From the NCBI GenBank assembly GCA_024233865.1, contig JACKPA010000014.1:62001-126000 (forward strand): DNA of 64,000 nt, read 5' to 3'. The notes beneath the pieces are model-generated. The model made no database searches, was not told the DNA's origin, and saw only the letters and a program-made list of their open reading frames with translations. Source of the DNA: Leptospiraceae bacterium (GTDB lineage: Bacteria; Spirochaetota; Leptospiria; Leptospirales; Leptospiraceae). The first letter of the stretch is position 1. The number at the start of each line of letters is the position of its first letter. The translations under genes and the position numbers were made by a program. This document shows positions 1 through 8,251 of this stretch, piece by piece.

Positions 1-1191
1 ATACTCTTTGGGGTTAAAAAGGAAATTTTGTATAAATCGAATAATCAAGATCATGTTTACGTGAACGGTTCCTTCCAACTTAGGCAGAGCACGAATATCT
101 CTGGCTGTACCTTCAAAATACATATCTTTTTCAAAACCTTTGGCGGCAATCACATCCCAGAGATGGTTGATTACTTTCTCTCCTTCTAAGGTGACAAACA
201 TTTTTACGGTTGGATCATAAAGTAAGTAACGACGGTCATCTTTGGAAGCAGCTCGCATATAATCAGAGGCACGAGAAGAAAAGAGTTTCATAGCAGCCAA
301 ACGACTATAGGCATCCACAAACAGTTGTCGAACGTGAGGAAAGTCCGTAACATAACGAGCAAATATACGTCTCGTACTTGCATGGTTGATTGCTTCATAA
401 AAGGAATGTGTACACATACCAATAGATGCCCAACCAAGGTTCCATTTTCCAAGATTTACGGTATTAAGAGCAGAATCCCAAGCATCTCTACCAATAGAAA
501 GGATATCATCTTCTGTAATTGGATAATTATCCAAAATATATTCGGCAACATAAGCCTGACGGTTTACTACATTTTTAACGCAAGTATAACTTTTATGTTT
601 TGAGCTAGCGGCAAAAAATACAAACTGTCCGTTTTCTGCAAGTTTTCCTTGTGTAGATAGGATTGCTGCTTCATTTCCATTTCCAATATAATATTTTCGA
701 CCATTTGCAACATAAGTTCCGTCCTCTTTTTTGGTTAACGTCATTGAGTTAGAACGGATGTCAGCTCCATGCTCTTTTTCAGAGAGTCCGTAGCCAAAAA
801 TTCCACCCTCGTTTAATAACTGGGCTGTTTTTTGCTTGATTTTCTCGTTTTTGCTCATCCACAAAGGTCCAAGTCCCAGAATTGTGACTTGCCAAGTATA
901 CCAGTAGTACAATCCATAAAATCCTAAAATTTCATTGAAATCACAGTTTCGGTAGGTATCCCACCTATAATCTCCATCACTTCCGTATTTGGAAGGTGTA
1001 AGTAAGGTCGCGAAAATTTTGTTTTCTTTTACAAAGTCTAAAAAGTCTCGGTACCAAGTCCTTTCATGGTCATCTTCTTTTAGACTGGCTTTTCCTTTTT
1101 TTTCAAAAAACCCAATAGTCTTTTTCATGATTTCCCTAGAACTAGGATCAAGGTGTTCAAAGGTAGTTTTTTTGGGGTTTAATAAAATCAT
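1..1191 (-). CDS. acyl-CoA dehydrogenase, C-terminus off the window
   Basis: This is a flavin-dependent acyl-CoA dehydrogenase that would oxidise an acyl-CoA to the 2-enoyl-CoA. The reading frame is open to base 1, so the C-terminal helical domain with the usual catalytic glutamate is not visible. The flavin/substrate segment YGLSEKEHGADIRSN (about residues 133-148) and the following NGRKYYIGNGNE stretch match the family's motifs between the N-terminal helical domain and the middle beta domain. Two in-frame ATGs exist, at 1203 and 1191. GGAG lies 6 nt before the second, so I start there. An enoyl-CoA hydratase gene on the same strand at 2660-3442 fits a fatty-acid degradation role. Family assignment is firm; the chain-length preference cannot be read. 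Confidence 0.9.
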   Translation of the reverse strand, partial: MILLNPKKTTFEHLDPSSREIMKKTIGFFEKKGKASLKEDDHERTWYRDFLDFVKENKIFATLLTPSKYGSDGDYRWDTYRNCDFNEILGFYGLYYWYTWQVTILGLGPLWMSKNEKIKQKTAQLLNEGGIFGYGLSEKEHGADIRSNSMTLTKKEDGTYVANGRKYYIGNGNEAAILSTQGKLAENGQFVFFAASSKHKSYTCVKNVVNRQAYVAEYILDNYPITEDDILSIGRDAWDSALNTVNLGKWNLGWASIGMCTHSFYEAINHASTRRIFARYVTDFPHVRQLFVDAYSRLAAMKLFSSRASDYMRAASKDDRRYLLYDPTVKMFVTLEGEKVINHLWDVIAAKGFEKDMYFEGTARDIRALPKLEGTVHVNMILIIRFIQNFLFNPKEY

Positions 1192-1208
1192 TTTCTTCTC
1201 CATTTTGT

Positions 1209-1688
1209 TTATTTCTCTTTTTTTTCTAAAGTTATATAAAAATTATTATTATTTTGCATGCCCTCCAGTTCGTACATTGCTCCACTCATTGGGTCTATTG
1301 CCAAAAAGCCCCAAAACCAGCCAAAAAAAATGTTACCGGAATACCATAGCCAATCTACTTTGCTTTTTAAAATTAGTTCTTTTTTTTTGTAACCTTTGGC
1401 TTCTACAATAACCTTGTATTTGGCTGGTGTAAAGTATCCGCCACCGGTTTTTAATTTAACAAAATAGGGAGCTATTCCCTTTCTTGCATTTAGCTGGTAT
1501 TGGTTATTCAGGTCATAAATGGAAATTTTTGCATCTTTTACAGGTGATGAAAATATGGTAATTTCTTGAAATTCACCTTTTGTAATGGATGCACACGATA
1601 ACCCCCATATACCAAAAAGAAATGCGAGGTATTTTATCAATATTTTTAACCCATAGCTTTTTTTGTTATTAATTATCTCTTTTTCCAT
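1209..1688 (-). CDS. lipoprotein with PEGA-like and GAMY-type C-terminal motif
   Basis: The predicted product is a 159-residue lipoprotein. A basic N-terminus and a hydrophobic stretch end in the lipobox LSC (Cys about 32). The mature part starts with a short beta-rich segment in which something is 'attached' to a surface (FSSPVKDAKISIYDLNNQ), resembling PEGA-type lipoprotein domains. It ends with a Trp/Gly-rich segment followed by IDPMSGAMYEL, a pattern I know from small lipoproteins whose end reads as a glycine-rich hairpin. AAAGG lies about 8 nt before the ATG. The gene begins 4 nt after the stop of the Rpn remnant. Function is unknown; an outer- or inner-membrane location cannot be decided. 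Confidence 0.7.
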   Translation of the reverse strand: MEKEIINNKKSYGLKILIKYLAFLFGIWGLSCASITKGEFQEITIFSSPVKDAKISIYDLNNQYQLNARKGIAPYFVKLKTGGGYFTPAKYKVIVEAKGYKKKELILKSKVDWLWYSGNIFFGWFWGFLAIDPMSGAMYELEGMQNNNNFYITLEKKEK

Positions 1689-1692
1689 ACAA

Positions 1693-1965
1693 TTAACCTT
1701 TAAATAATAAGTAATTTAGGTTCAATTTGTAATTTAAAGGGGATATCTGGAGAGAGTTCTCGATAATAAAACGATGGTCGGTTGTTTCGGCATAAATGTC
1801 GATTTTGAAGCCTATCTGACCGATAATCGGATCAAATCTTTTTTCGGTCTCTACATTTTCTACTTGGATGTCAATTCCGAATATGTCTTTAACAAAACAT
1901 TCAAAGACTTCTTTATCTGTAAAGGTTTTTTTGAAGATGGTTTCGTTATCAGGCAGAGCTAACAT
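1693..1965 (-). pseudogene. Rpn/PD-(D/E)XK nuclease-family remnant (N-terminal part)
   Basis: About 90 codons matching the start of the Rpn / PDDEXK_2 'transposase-like nuclease' family. DNETIFKKTF resembles the family opening, and FKIDIYAETTDHRFIIE carries the first catalytic Asp (IDIYAE) and the strand leading to the expected E-x-Q motif. The frame then departs to ENSLQISPLN and stops, so the rest of the nuclease (normally about 300 residues) is missing. I use the ATG at 1965; a TTG at 1983 would extend it by six residues. It is probably a decayed mobile-type gene. A matching C-terminal tail lies at 3642-3851, but two intact genes separate them, so they may come from different copies. Confidence 0.65.
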
Positions 1966-2052
1966 GATAATAAATACTAGCAAAAAACTTGATTTGTAGT
2001 CAATTCATAAAATTGTTCATCCAAAGTAAAAAATCAACTTATAGTTTTATTA

Positions 2053-2598
2053 TCATTCGCCATCTTCGGGAGGTTGTTCATCAGCAGAGGATTGTTTTGG
2101 TAAGGTTTCCCAAGAAACATTTCCATCTTCATCTTTAACAGTTATTTTAGCTACAGTAGTATTTCCGGTTCCATCTGTAATATTGCAATCAAAAGTGTCA
2201 TTTGTATGAGCAATTTTGAACTCACCGCTTCCACAATCCGTATTTACATCAATATTTTTCTGTTGTTTGATGCTATCATCAATGCTTTTTGCGAGTTTTG
2301 GAAGTGAAATTAATCCTTTATCAGCATTCCATGTTATATTCCCTTGGTCATCTTTTTGCGTTACAACGAGATCGATTTCACTTCCGTCTTTTGCCTTTAG
2401 TTTACAATTAAAAGTAGTGTTTGGCTCCGGTTTTATATCCTTAGGGCAAGATATGGATTTTACTTCTATACCCGTTTTTTGAACAAATCCTTCTTGTATA
2501 ACACCTTCTACCTGTTGGGTGTCTATAGTTGGACTACATCCCATTAAAGTAATTGACACTTGTACTATGACGATTAATAAATATTTTATTTTTTTCAT
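2053..2598 (-). CDS. lipoprotein with two DUF4333-like repeats
   Basis: 181-residue lipoprotein with lipobox MGC (Cys 21). The mature part contains two copies of one module. Copy 1 (about residues 30-95) has a Cys-Pro pair, a second Cys in TFNCKLKAKDGSEIDLVV, and a D-x-x-G-x-I/V-x-W end. Copy 2 (about 100-170) has DCGSGEF, TFDCNITDGTGNTTVAKITV and the same DEDGNVSW end. This is the pattern of DUF4333, a disulfide-bearing domain best known from actinobacterial lipoproteins. Each copy keeps two cysteines, which suggests one disulfide per module. It ends in an acidic tail. The role is unknown; extracytoplasmic location is inferred from the lipobox and cysteines. Confidence 0.75.
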   Translation of the reverse strand: MKKIKYLLIVIVQVSITLMGCSPTIDTQQVEGVIQEGFVQKTGIEVKSISCPKDIKPEPNTTFNCKLKAKDGSEIDLVVTQKDDQGNITWNADKGLISLPKLAKSIDDSIKQQKNIDVNTDCGSGEFKIAHTNDTFDCNITDGTGNTTVAKITVKDEDGNVSWETLPKQSSADEQPPEDGE

Positions 2599-2659
2599 AG
2601 AATTCTTTTCAAATATTTACTTGAAAAAATCAATAAAATTTTTTTGAATTTTTAAATAT

Positions 2660-3442
2660 TTATTTAAAAACCGGTTTTCTCTTTTCTTTGAAGGCTTTCA
2701 TTGCCTCCATCAAATTTTCTGATATGATTGGATCCGTAAAATTTTCTCTCGCATTTTTTAAATGTTCTTCAAAATTGAGAAGAGATTTTTGATTGATATT
2801 CGCTTTTGTATGCCGAATGGCAGAAGCCGGATACCCAAATAATGTCTCAAATTTTTGAATGGATAAATCCCGAATCCCTTCTCTTGTGAGGGCTGTTTCA
2901 TCAATCAATCCGACTTCTTTTGCTTCTTTTGCCTTGTATTGCTTTGCTTCCAAACAAACTTCATTCACTTTTGTCGGGTGAAGACTTTCTTGGATTTTAT
3001 ACACAAACATCCCTGGTAGAGGTAAACCAAACATAACTTCCGTAAAACCAATTCTGCAACCGGTTTCTAACATAAACTTATAGTCACATGCAATGGTAAG
3101 CACAGCTCCTCCACCCATAGCGTGACCTGTAACCTCAGCTATTAAGGGTTTATCAAACTTTAATAAAATCCCAAACAAAATACATATCCATGACATAAAA
3201 TCTGCAATTTCATCTTTTGGTAGGTGAGAAACTGTATTCGCATCTATGCCATTGCAAAAAAATTTGTGATTCTCACTTGTAAGAATTACCCCTTTGATTG
3301 ATTCGTCTTTTTTCAAGTTTTCTATCATTCCTGCAAATTCTTGCATGGATGATTTGGTTAGTGAATTTTGATCATTGGTTTGAATGGAAATTATTTCTGC
3401 GTTTCCATGTTGCAAAGTGAGTTTTTCTGTTTTAAAGTTCAT
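2660..3442 (-). CDS. enoyl-CoA hydratase/isomerase family protein
   Basis: 260-residue crotonase-fold protein that would act on enoyl-CoA esters in the cytoplasm. The two oxyanion-hole segments are visible: KFFCNGIDA (about 60-68) and GHAMGGGAVLTIACDYKFM (about 107-125). Both glutamates used by true hydratases appear to be present, one in IGFTEVMFG and one in KVNEVCLEAKQYKA, so hydration of a 2-enoyl-CoA is plausible. Isomerase or other crotonase chemistry is not excluded. The length is usual for a single-domain member. A GGATAG sequence precedes the ATG. With the acyl-CoA dehydrogenase at the left edge and fadH at 36.8 kb it belongs to the organism's fatty-acid oxidation set. Confidence 0.88.
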   Translation of the reverse strand: MNFKTEKLTLQHGNAEIISIQTNDQNSLTKSSMQEFAGMIENLKKDESIKGVILTSENHKFFCNGIDANTVSHLPKDEIADFMSWICILFGILLKFDKPLIAEVTGHAMGGGAVLTIACDYKFMLETGCRIGFTEVMFGLPLPGMFVYKIQESLHPTKVNEVCLEAKQYKAKEAKEVGLIDETALTREGIRDLSIQKFETLFGYPASAIRHTKANINQKSLLNFEEHLKNARENFTDPIISENLMEAMKAFKEKRKPVFK

Positions 3443-3641
3443 TTTCTATCCTATGTGCTTACTCTTTTTATTTGGTCAATCTAAAATCATTGTCTGCTTG
3501 AATTTTTTGCATAGGAAACTACCGCTTCTAAAGACCCTTTAAAATACTCCCATGGCTAACTCATAGATTTTATGCTTGGCTTAAAAGCTGGAGAAAAAAA
3601 AATTCCTAAATGGCAAATCCAGGATTTGCAAGTGAAGTCAC

Positions 3642-3851
3642 TTATGAAATTGAAAGAAATTTTTTAACTTCTTCAAGTTCCAAACCTGTTAAATCGACAA
3701 TGCTATCAATATCACAGCCTTTTAAACTCATATTTTTGAGTATTTCTTTTTTTGCTTTTTCGATTCCTAACTCAATCCCTCTTTCAATTCCTTCTTCAAT
3801 TCCTTCTTGTTTAATCAAATCATATAACGGTGAATCTTTCATTCTATCCAA
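3642..3851 (-). pseudogene. C-terminal tail of an Rpn/PD-(D/E)XK-type protein
   Basis: A 60-70 codon fragment beginning KDSPLYDLIKQEG, followed by a charged helical repeat (EGIEEGIERGIELGIEKAKKEI) and a final helical hairpin, GCDIDSIVDLTGLELEEVKKF. This arrangement is typical of the extreme C-terminus of Rpn/YhgA-like nuclease-family proteins. An in-frame stop lies two codons before the TTG at 3851, and an ATG is at 3842. It is therefore a fragment, or at most a free-standing tail. No nuclease domain is found upstream in any frame that I could follow. Confidence 0.6.
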
Positions 3852-3984
3852 ATCCTAAATTTAAGGTTTATAAATAAATTTTATTCATAAAATGATAACA
3901 TAATTTCTCTTGACGGTTATTTTGATCTGTTTAGGGTGTCAATGTATTATTTGTATATAATTTAAAAAATCTAAGGAGTTAAAA

Positions 3985-4275
3985 ATGAAATATTATTCTG
4001 TATTTTTTATTGGTTTTTATTTTTTAGTATTTACATTTACCTTTGCCCAAGGGCAAAAGCAATCTCCTCGAAAACCACTTGCGTCGCCTTGTACGGTAGC
4101 CAAACCAAATTCTCAAAATACAACTCAGAACCAAGGACAGGCATCATCGAATTCAACCATTAAAAACCCACATTATAACAAAAACCATAACTATCGCTAC
4201 TATAATAGCCACAATCAAAACCGGAAACCACAACCATGGTATGTTCCAAAAGTTTTTACAGTTCCAAATAATTGA
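3985..4275 (+). CDS. small secreted Asn/Gln/His-rich protein
   Basis: 96 residues with a clear signal peptide (hydrophobic to about residue 21, FTFAQG cleavage region). The rest is low-complexity sequence rich in Asn, Gln, Ser, His and Tyr, containing NKNHNYRYYNSHNQNRK. AAGGAG lies 6 nt before the ATG, so the start is well supported. There is no recognisable domain; the composition suggests an unstructured exported or surface protein. It is followed by 47 nt and then the receiver-HATPase gene; whether the two are co-transcribed is unclear. I do not recognise the protein. Confidence 0.6.
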   Translation: MKYYSVFFIGFYFLVFTFTFAQGQKQSPRKPLASPCTVAKPNSQNTTQNQGQASSNSTIKNPHYNKNHNYRYYNSHNQNRKPQPWYVPKVFTVPNN

Positions 4276-4322
4276 TCTTTTAAAAACTATTTTGATTTAA
4301 ATAATGTAAAAAAGGGATAATT

Positions 4323-5558
4323 ATGGAAAAAAGAAAAATTCTAATTGTTGACGATGAAATCCATTATATCGTGGAAATGAAAGAAGCTTTGCATTCGGAT
4401 TATTCCATTTTTTCAGCCTATGATGGAAAAGAAGCATTAAAGCTATACCACAAAGAAAACTTTTTAGTAGTAATAACAGACCTTAAAATGCCAACCATGG
4501 ATGGATTTCAACTTGTTGAAAGCTTTGAGCAATTAGAAAATCCTCCGGTTGTTATAGTTCAATCCATTATTGATGATCTAAAAAGCGTAGTTAATTTGAT
4601 GCAAAAAGGTGTTTATGACTACATATTAAAACCCATCAATAGGAATGAATTGACCGTTCGAGTGAAAAATGCTTTTGAAGTAGCCGAATTGAGAAATTTA
4701 AGAAAAATAACAGAAAAGGAAAGAGAAATTAGGATTGCCTACCAATTTAATAAATTTAGCAGCATACCTATTAATGACCCGGAACATCATAAATATGAAA
4801 ATGTGAAATTAGATCCGATCTTAGCCGAACTGGTTCAGAACAACGGTTTTTCCTTGTTATCCTATTTTGTGGAATTAATCAGTGGGAATGAAGAAATAAA
4901 CTCTGAAAAGTATCACCTCAACCAAGAATTATTAGACGTAATGATCAACAACTCTAGAGCTGTTCAAAATATAAAAAACATCTTATCCGAAATAGAGTAT
5001 GTAAGAGAAAATCCCTTTAAGCTAGAAAAAGTTGCAGTTTCGGAATTCGTAAATACACTGAATGCTTTGGTAACAAAAAATGCTCCAATTACTAGCATTA
5101 AAGACCAAGAACTGGAAATTATATCGGGATTTACCTATGGTGTGGAAGACTTTTTATTGTTGCATCCTAAATATTTTTCCAAAGCAATCCAAGAGATTCT
5201 TTATAACGCTTGTAAATTTTCTAAAAAAAACTCGAATATTTCCATATTGATTGAAGACGATCAAGATAAATTGAAAATATCTATTATCAATATTATGGAT
5301 TCAAGTTTATCCACTCACCAAGGTATAGAAGAAGAATTTTCAAGACTCATATTTGAACCGTTTTTTCGCCTATCAAAAGAATCGTTTCCCAAGTATCCAA
5401 CCCAAGACCTTGGATTAGGATTAACCCTTGTTGAAAAAATCATTCAGAACCACAATGGAACGATAAGCATTGCGAATATGCTTCCAGAAAACGAAAATAG
5501 AAACGAAAAATGGATTAAAGCCAAAATCAAAGTACCAATATACAAAAATAAAATCTAA
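4323..5558 (+). CDS. response regulator receiver fused to a HATPase domain
   Basis: 411-residue signalling protein. Residues 1-125 are a receiver domain with the acidic pair DDE, the phospho-acceptor Asp in ITDLKMP (about 51), a Ser in VVIVQSI and the conserved Lys in YILKPI. Residues 160-250 are helical where a kinase would have its dimerisation/phosphotransfer domain, but no His-box is present. The matching position reads QNNGFSLLSYFVEL. Residues about 285-405 are a HATPase domain with N-box EILYNACKF and the glycine box DLGLGLTLVEKI. A paralogue with the same layout lies at 12737-13966. It heads a run with the hydrolase-PilZ and modABC genes. It may act as a phosphatase, an ATP-bound regulator or a kinase for a separate Hpt protein; none of these is shown. 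Confidence 0.82.
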   Translation: MEKRKILIVDDEIHYIVEMKEALHSDYSIFSAYDGKEALKLYHKENFLVVITDLKMPTMDGFQLVESFEQLENPPVVIVQSIIDDLKSVVNLMQKGVYDYILKPINRNELTVRVKNAFEVAELRNLRKITEKEREIRIAYQFNKFSSIPINDPEHHKYENVKLDPILAELVQNNGFSLLSYFVELISGNEEINSEKYHLNQELLDVMINNSRAVQNIKNILSEIEYVRENPFKLEKVAVSEFVNTLNALVTKNAPITSIKDQELEIISGFTYGVEDFLLLHPKYFSKAIQEILYNACKFSKKNSNISILIEDDQDKLKISIINIMDSSLSTHQGIEEEFSRLIFEPFFRLSKESFPKYPTQDLGLGLTLVEKIIQNHNGTISIANMLPENENRNEKWIKAKIKVPIYKNKI

Positions 5559-5578
5559 ACGAAAATTACCCATTGAAT

Positions 5579-6808
5579 ATGAAATATAAAGATTTCAATA
5601 GAAAATATTTTTCTCTTCCGGATGAAACGGAGTTAATTGATGGTTACGAAGTTAGATTTTTAAGCTTTTCAAAAGATAAAAATTCTGATAAACCTCCACT
5701 GGTTTTTTTGGGAGGCAAGTATCAAAATTACTCTTCTTTTAAGCTAGAAGTTTTTAAATTGATTCAAGACCATCCTATTTTGTTAATGAACCTTCCCACA
5801 CAAGGAAAAAAGGATGAAATAGAAGGCAACCTCACTTTTAAGGATATATCAAAACTATTGTATAAGTTCTTGAACTTAAAAGGTATAGACAAGGTTATTC
5901 CTATTGGTTTTTCTTATGGAACCGGTCTGGCTTTTAAATTTGCTCATACTTATCCTGATAAAATTTCCAAATTAATTCTAGCAGGTACTAGTCAAGTGAT
6001 TCGGCCTGGTCTTGCAAGAGTTTTTAGGACTGGAATACATAATTTACAAACAGGGAATGAAAATAAGCCTCTAGAATATAAAGCCAACTTTCTTTTTGAT
6101 ATATTTAAAAAAGAAACTATTAACCTAAGATATGAATACATACAGACATTGTATGATAGTGTTTTCAAATTAAATCAAAATGAAAGGCTAGTTTACCTCC
6201 AAGACACAAAAGAAATTATCAATGGTGAATTACAAGGAGATATGAGTTGTCCCGTTTTGGTAATAACCTGTGAATACGATCATTTTATCACTCCATTTGG
6301 AAATGATGAAATCAAAATGTTTTGTAAAAACAGTACATTTGTATATGTGTCGGAAGCAGAATATATGTACCAATCTTTTAAATCCAAAATATTATTAAAA
6401 GTTTTTGAAAGCTTTTTAAATGATAAAGATTATGATGAAATTCGAGGGATTGAGCAAATCGAGATAAGAGATGACCTGAAGTTCGAAAAGCGTATTGCCA
6501 AAAGATGGAATTTGGAAGAAGAATATCGCGTAATTTTAAAACAAAAAGACGTAGAATTAAACTGCACCATGGAGGACATAAGCTATGGAGGATGCTTTCT
6601 TAAAACGATAGGCAATTCTCCTTTTCCCTTTGAAGACATTGATAACATGGATTATGAATTGTACTTCGTCAAAGATAATTTCTCTACGGATGTTTTGATT
6701 TTAGACGTTGAAAATGGTATAAGATGCTTATTTTTAAAAACCTGTTTTTATTCCTATAAGAATGTTTTGATGCTCATCGACAGACTCAAAGGTACTCACA
6801 CCATTTAG
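5579..6808 (+). CDS. alpha/beta hydrolase fused to a C-terminal PilZ domain
   Basis: About 409 residues, starting at the ATG at 5579 (a TTG at 5573 is also in frame; neither has a clear ribosome site). Residues 1-285 form an alpha/beta-hydrolase fold with nucleophile elbow GFSYG (Ser about 112) and the acid-position segment CEYDHF (Asp about 234). The place where the catalytic His should follow reads EAEYMYQSFK, so that His seems to be lost. Residues about 300-400 are a PilZ domain with the RxxxR motif (KRIAKR) and DISYGG, which matches [D/N]xSxxG, so c-di-GMP binding is likely. The gene follows the receiver-HATPase gene by 20 nt and precedes modA by 7 nt, suggesting one transcript. The fold assignments are good; enzymatic activity is doubtful. 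Confidence 0.8.
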   Translation: MKYKDFNRKYFSLPDETELIDGYEVRFLSFSKDKNSDKPPLVFLGGKYQNYSSFKLEVFKLIQDHPILLMNLPTQGKKDEIEGNLTFKDISKLLYKFLNLKGIDKVIPIGFSYGTGLAFKFAHTYPDKISKLILAGTSQVIRPGLARVFRTGIHNLQTGNENKPLEYKANFLFDIFKKETINLRYEYIQTLYDSVFKLNQNERLVYLQDTKEIINGELQGDMSCPVLVITCEYDHFITPFGNDEIKMFCKNSTFVYVSEAEYMYQSFKSKILLKVFESFLNDKDYDEIRGIEQIEIRDDLKFEKRIAKRWNLEEEYRVILKQKDVELNCTMEDISYGGCFLKTIGNSPFPFEDIDNMDYELYFVKDNFSTDVLILDVENGIRCLFLKTCFYSYKNVLMLIDRLKGTHTI

Positions 6809-6815
6809 ACTAAAC

Positions 6816-7568
6816 ATGAAAAAAGTTCTACCCGTAATTTTATTTATATTTTTAAACATCCAAGCAATCCAAAGCTCGGATAAGCTGTACGTATTTTCTG
6901 CTGCTTCTACAACTGACCTTGTGAACAAATTAATTCAAGATTTTAAAGAAATTCATAAAAACGAATTCCTTATAAAATCCAGCTTTGCCTCCAGTTCTAC
7001 TCTTGCTCGCCAAATAGCAGCAGGTGCACCGGCAGATATTTTCATTTCAGCCAATGAAAAGTGGATGGATTGGCTTGTTACCCAAAAGCAAATAGAAGAA
7101 GATACAATCGGAATTTTTGCCAGAAACGAGCTCGTTTTGATAACAAGTCATCCAAATCTCCAAAGTTTCAAGATTGAATCCTTGCCCCTAATGCTAAAAA
7201 ATGATTTTTTAGCATTAGGGAACTACAGCCATGTTCCGGCAGGAATTTATGCAAAAGAAAGCCTTGAATATTTAAACCTTTGGAGTTTTATAAAAAATAA
7301 TCTTGCTCTCTTTCCTGATGTTAGGTCTGCATTCAATACGGTAAGGAATAAACAAGCCTATTTTGGAATAGTTTATGCGACTGATGTTGCCTTTGATACA
7401 AGAGTAGATATCATTTATACCTTTCCGACAGAATCACACAAACCGATAATCTATCCGATAGGGATTGTGAAGGGTAGAAAGAGGAAAGCTAGTCTTGATT
7501 TTTTAAACTTTCTCAAAACAGATTATGCCAAAGATATTCTAAAAATTCATAAATTTATCGAGCCATGA
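6816..7568 (+). CDS. modA: molybdate ABC transporter substrate-binding protein
   Basis: 250-residue periplasmic binding protein for molybdate or tungstate. A signal peptide ends near residue 20 (AIQSSDKL). The ligand-binding signatures are clear: FSAASTTDL near the N-terminus, SSFASSSTLARQIAAGAPADIF and the later FARNELVL strand, all typical of ModA. It starts 7 nt after the hydrolase-PilZ stop and overlaps modB by 4 nt (ATGA), so it is translationally coupled to the permease. The binding protein would deliver oxyanion to ModBC at the inner membrane. No molybdenum-cofactor riboswitch fits in the short gap upstream. Confidence 0.93.
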   Translation: MKKVLPVILFIFLNIQAIQSSDKLYVFSAASTTDLVNKLIQDFKEIHKNEFLIKSSFASSSTLARQIAAGAPADIFISANEKWMDWLVTQKQIEEDTIGIFARNELVLITSHPNLQSFKIESLPLMLKNDFLALGNYSHVPAGIYAKESLEYLNLWSFIKNNLALFPDVRSAFNTVRNKQAYFGIVYATDVAFDTRVDIIYTFPTESHKPIIYPIGIVKGRKRKASLDFLNFLKTDYAKDILKIHKFIEP

Positions 7569-8251
7569 ATTTAACCCAAATTGAGATCGACGCAATTGTT
7601 TTAAGTTTGCAGATTGCTTTATATTCGATTGGAATTGGTTTGTTCCCCGCAATTACAATGGCTTGGTTACTTTCAAAAAAAACTTTTCGCGGGAAAATTG
7701 TACTGGATGCATCGATTCATTTACCTTTGGTTTTACCTCCGGTTGTAATTGGCTACCTACTTCTCATATTTCTGAATAGAAATTCCATACTTGGTAAAAT
7801 TCTAGAATCCATGGGAATTCAACTTGCTTTTAATCGAAAAGGAGCTGTAGTTGCTGCCATGATAATGAGTTTTCCCCTTATGGTGAGAGCAATTCGCATG
7901 TCCATAGATTCCATTGATTCTGGATTAGAAGATACAGCCAGAACTTTAGGTGCATCTAGCCTAAAAGTTTTTTTTCAAATTACTCTTCCCTTATCCATAC
8001 CAGGAATCATCACTGCTTGCGTTTTGGGTTTTGCCAGGACTCTCGGAGAATTCGGAGCCACCATAACCTTTGTATCCAATATACCTGGTGAAACACAAAC
8101 CCTTCCTTTAGCTCTTTATTCTTTTACACAAACGCCTGGTGGAGAGATAATGGCAGCAAGACTTTGTGTAATATCCATTCTGCTCTCACTCGTAACGCTT
8201 ATGGTTTCGCAAGTATTGGCAAATAGGATTGACAAAAGGAATTCTATTTGA
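7565..8251 (+). CDS. modB: molybdate ABC transporter permease
   Basis: 228-residue inner-membrane permease with about five to six hydrophobic segments. The coupling-helix motif is present around EDTARTLGASSLKVFFQITLP, the EAA loop that docks on the ATPase, and it is followed by LGFARTLGEFGATITFV, which is characteristic of ModB. It overlaps modA (ATGA) at its start and modC (TTGA) at its end, giving a tightly coupled three-gene transporter. Confidence 0.95.
   Translation: MNLTQIEIDAIVLSLQIALYSIGIGLFPAITMAWLLSKKTFRGKIVLDASIHLPLVLPPVVIGYLLLIFLNRNSILGKILESMGIQLAFNRKGAVVAAMIMSFPLMVRAIRMSIDSIDSGLEDTARTLGASSLKVFFQITLPLSIPGIITACVLGFARTLGEFGATITFVSNIPGETQTLPLALYSFTQTPGGEIMAARLCVISILLSLVTLMVSQVLANRIDKRNSI

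Noticed and set aside
989..1411. Plus-strand open frame rich in Phe, Ser and Leu
   Set aside because: It lies antisense to the acyl-CoA dehydrogenase and the lipoprotein gene, has no ribosome site and shows a typical shadow composition.
6790..6830. Molybdenum-cofactor riboswitch or ModE site before modA
   Set aside because: Only 7 nt separate modA from the preceding gene, leaving no room for a structured leader.
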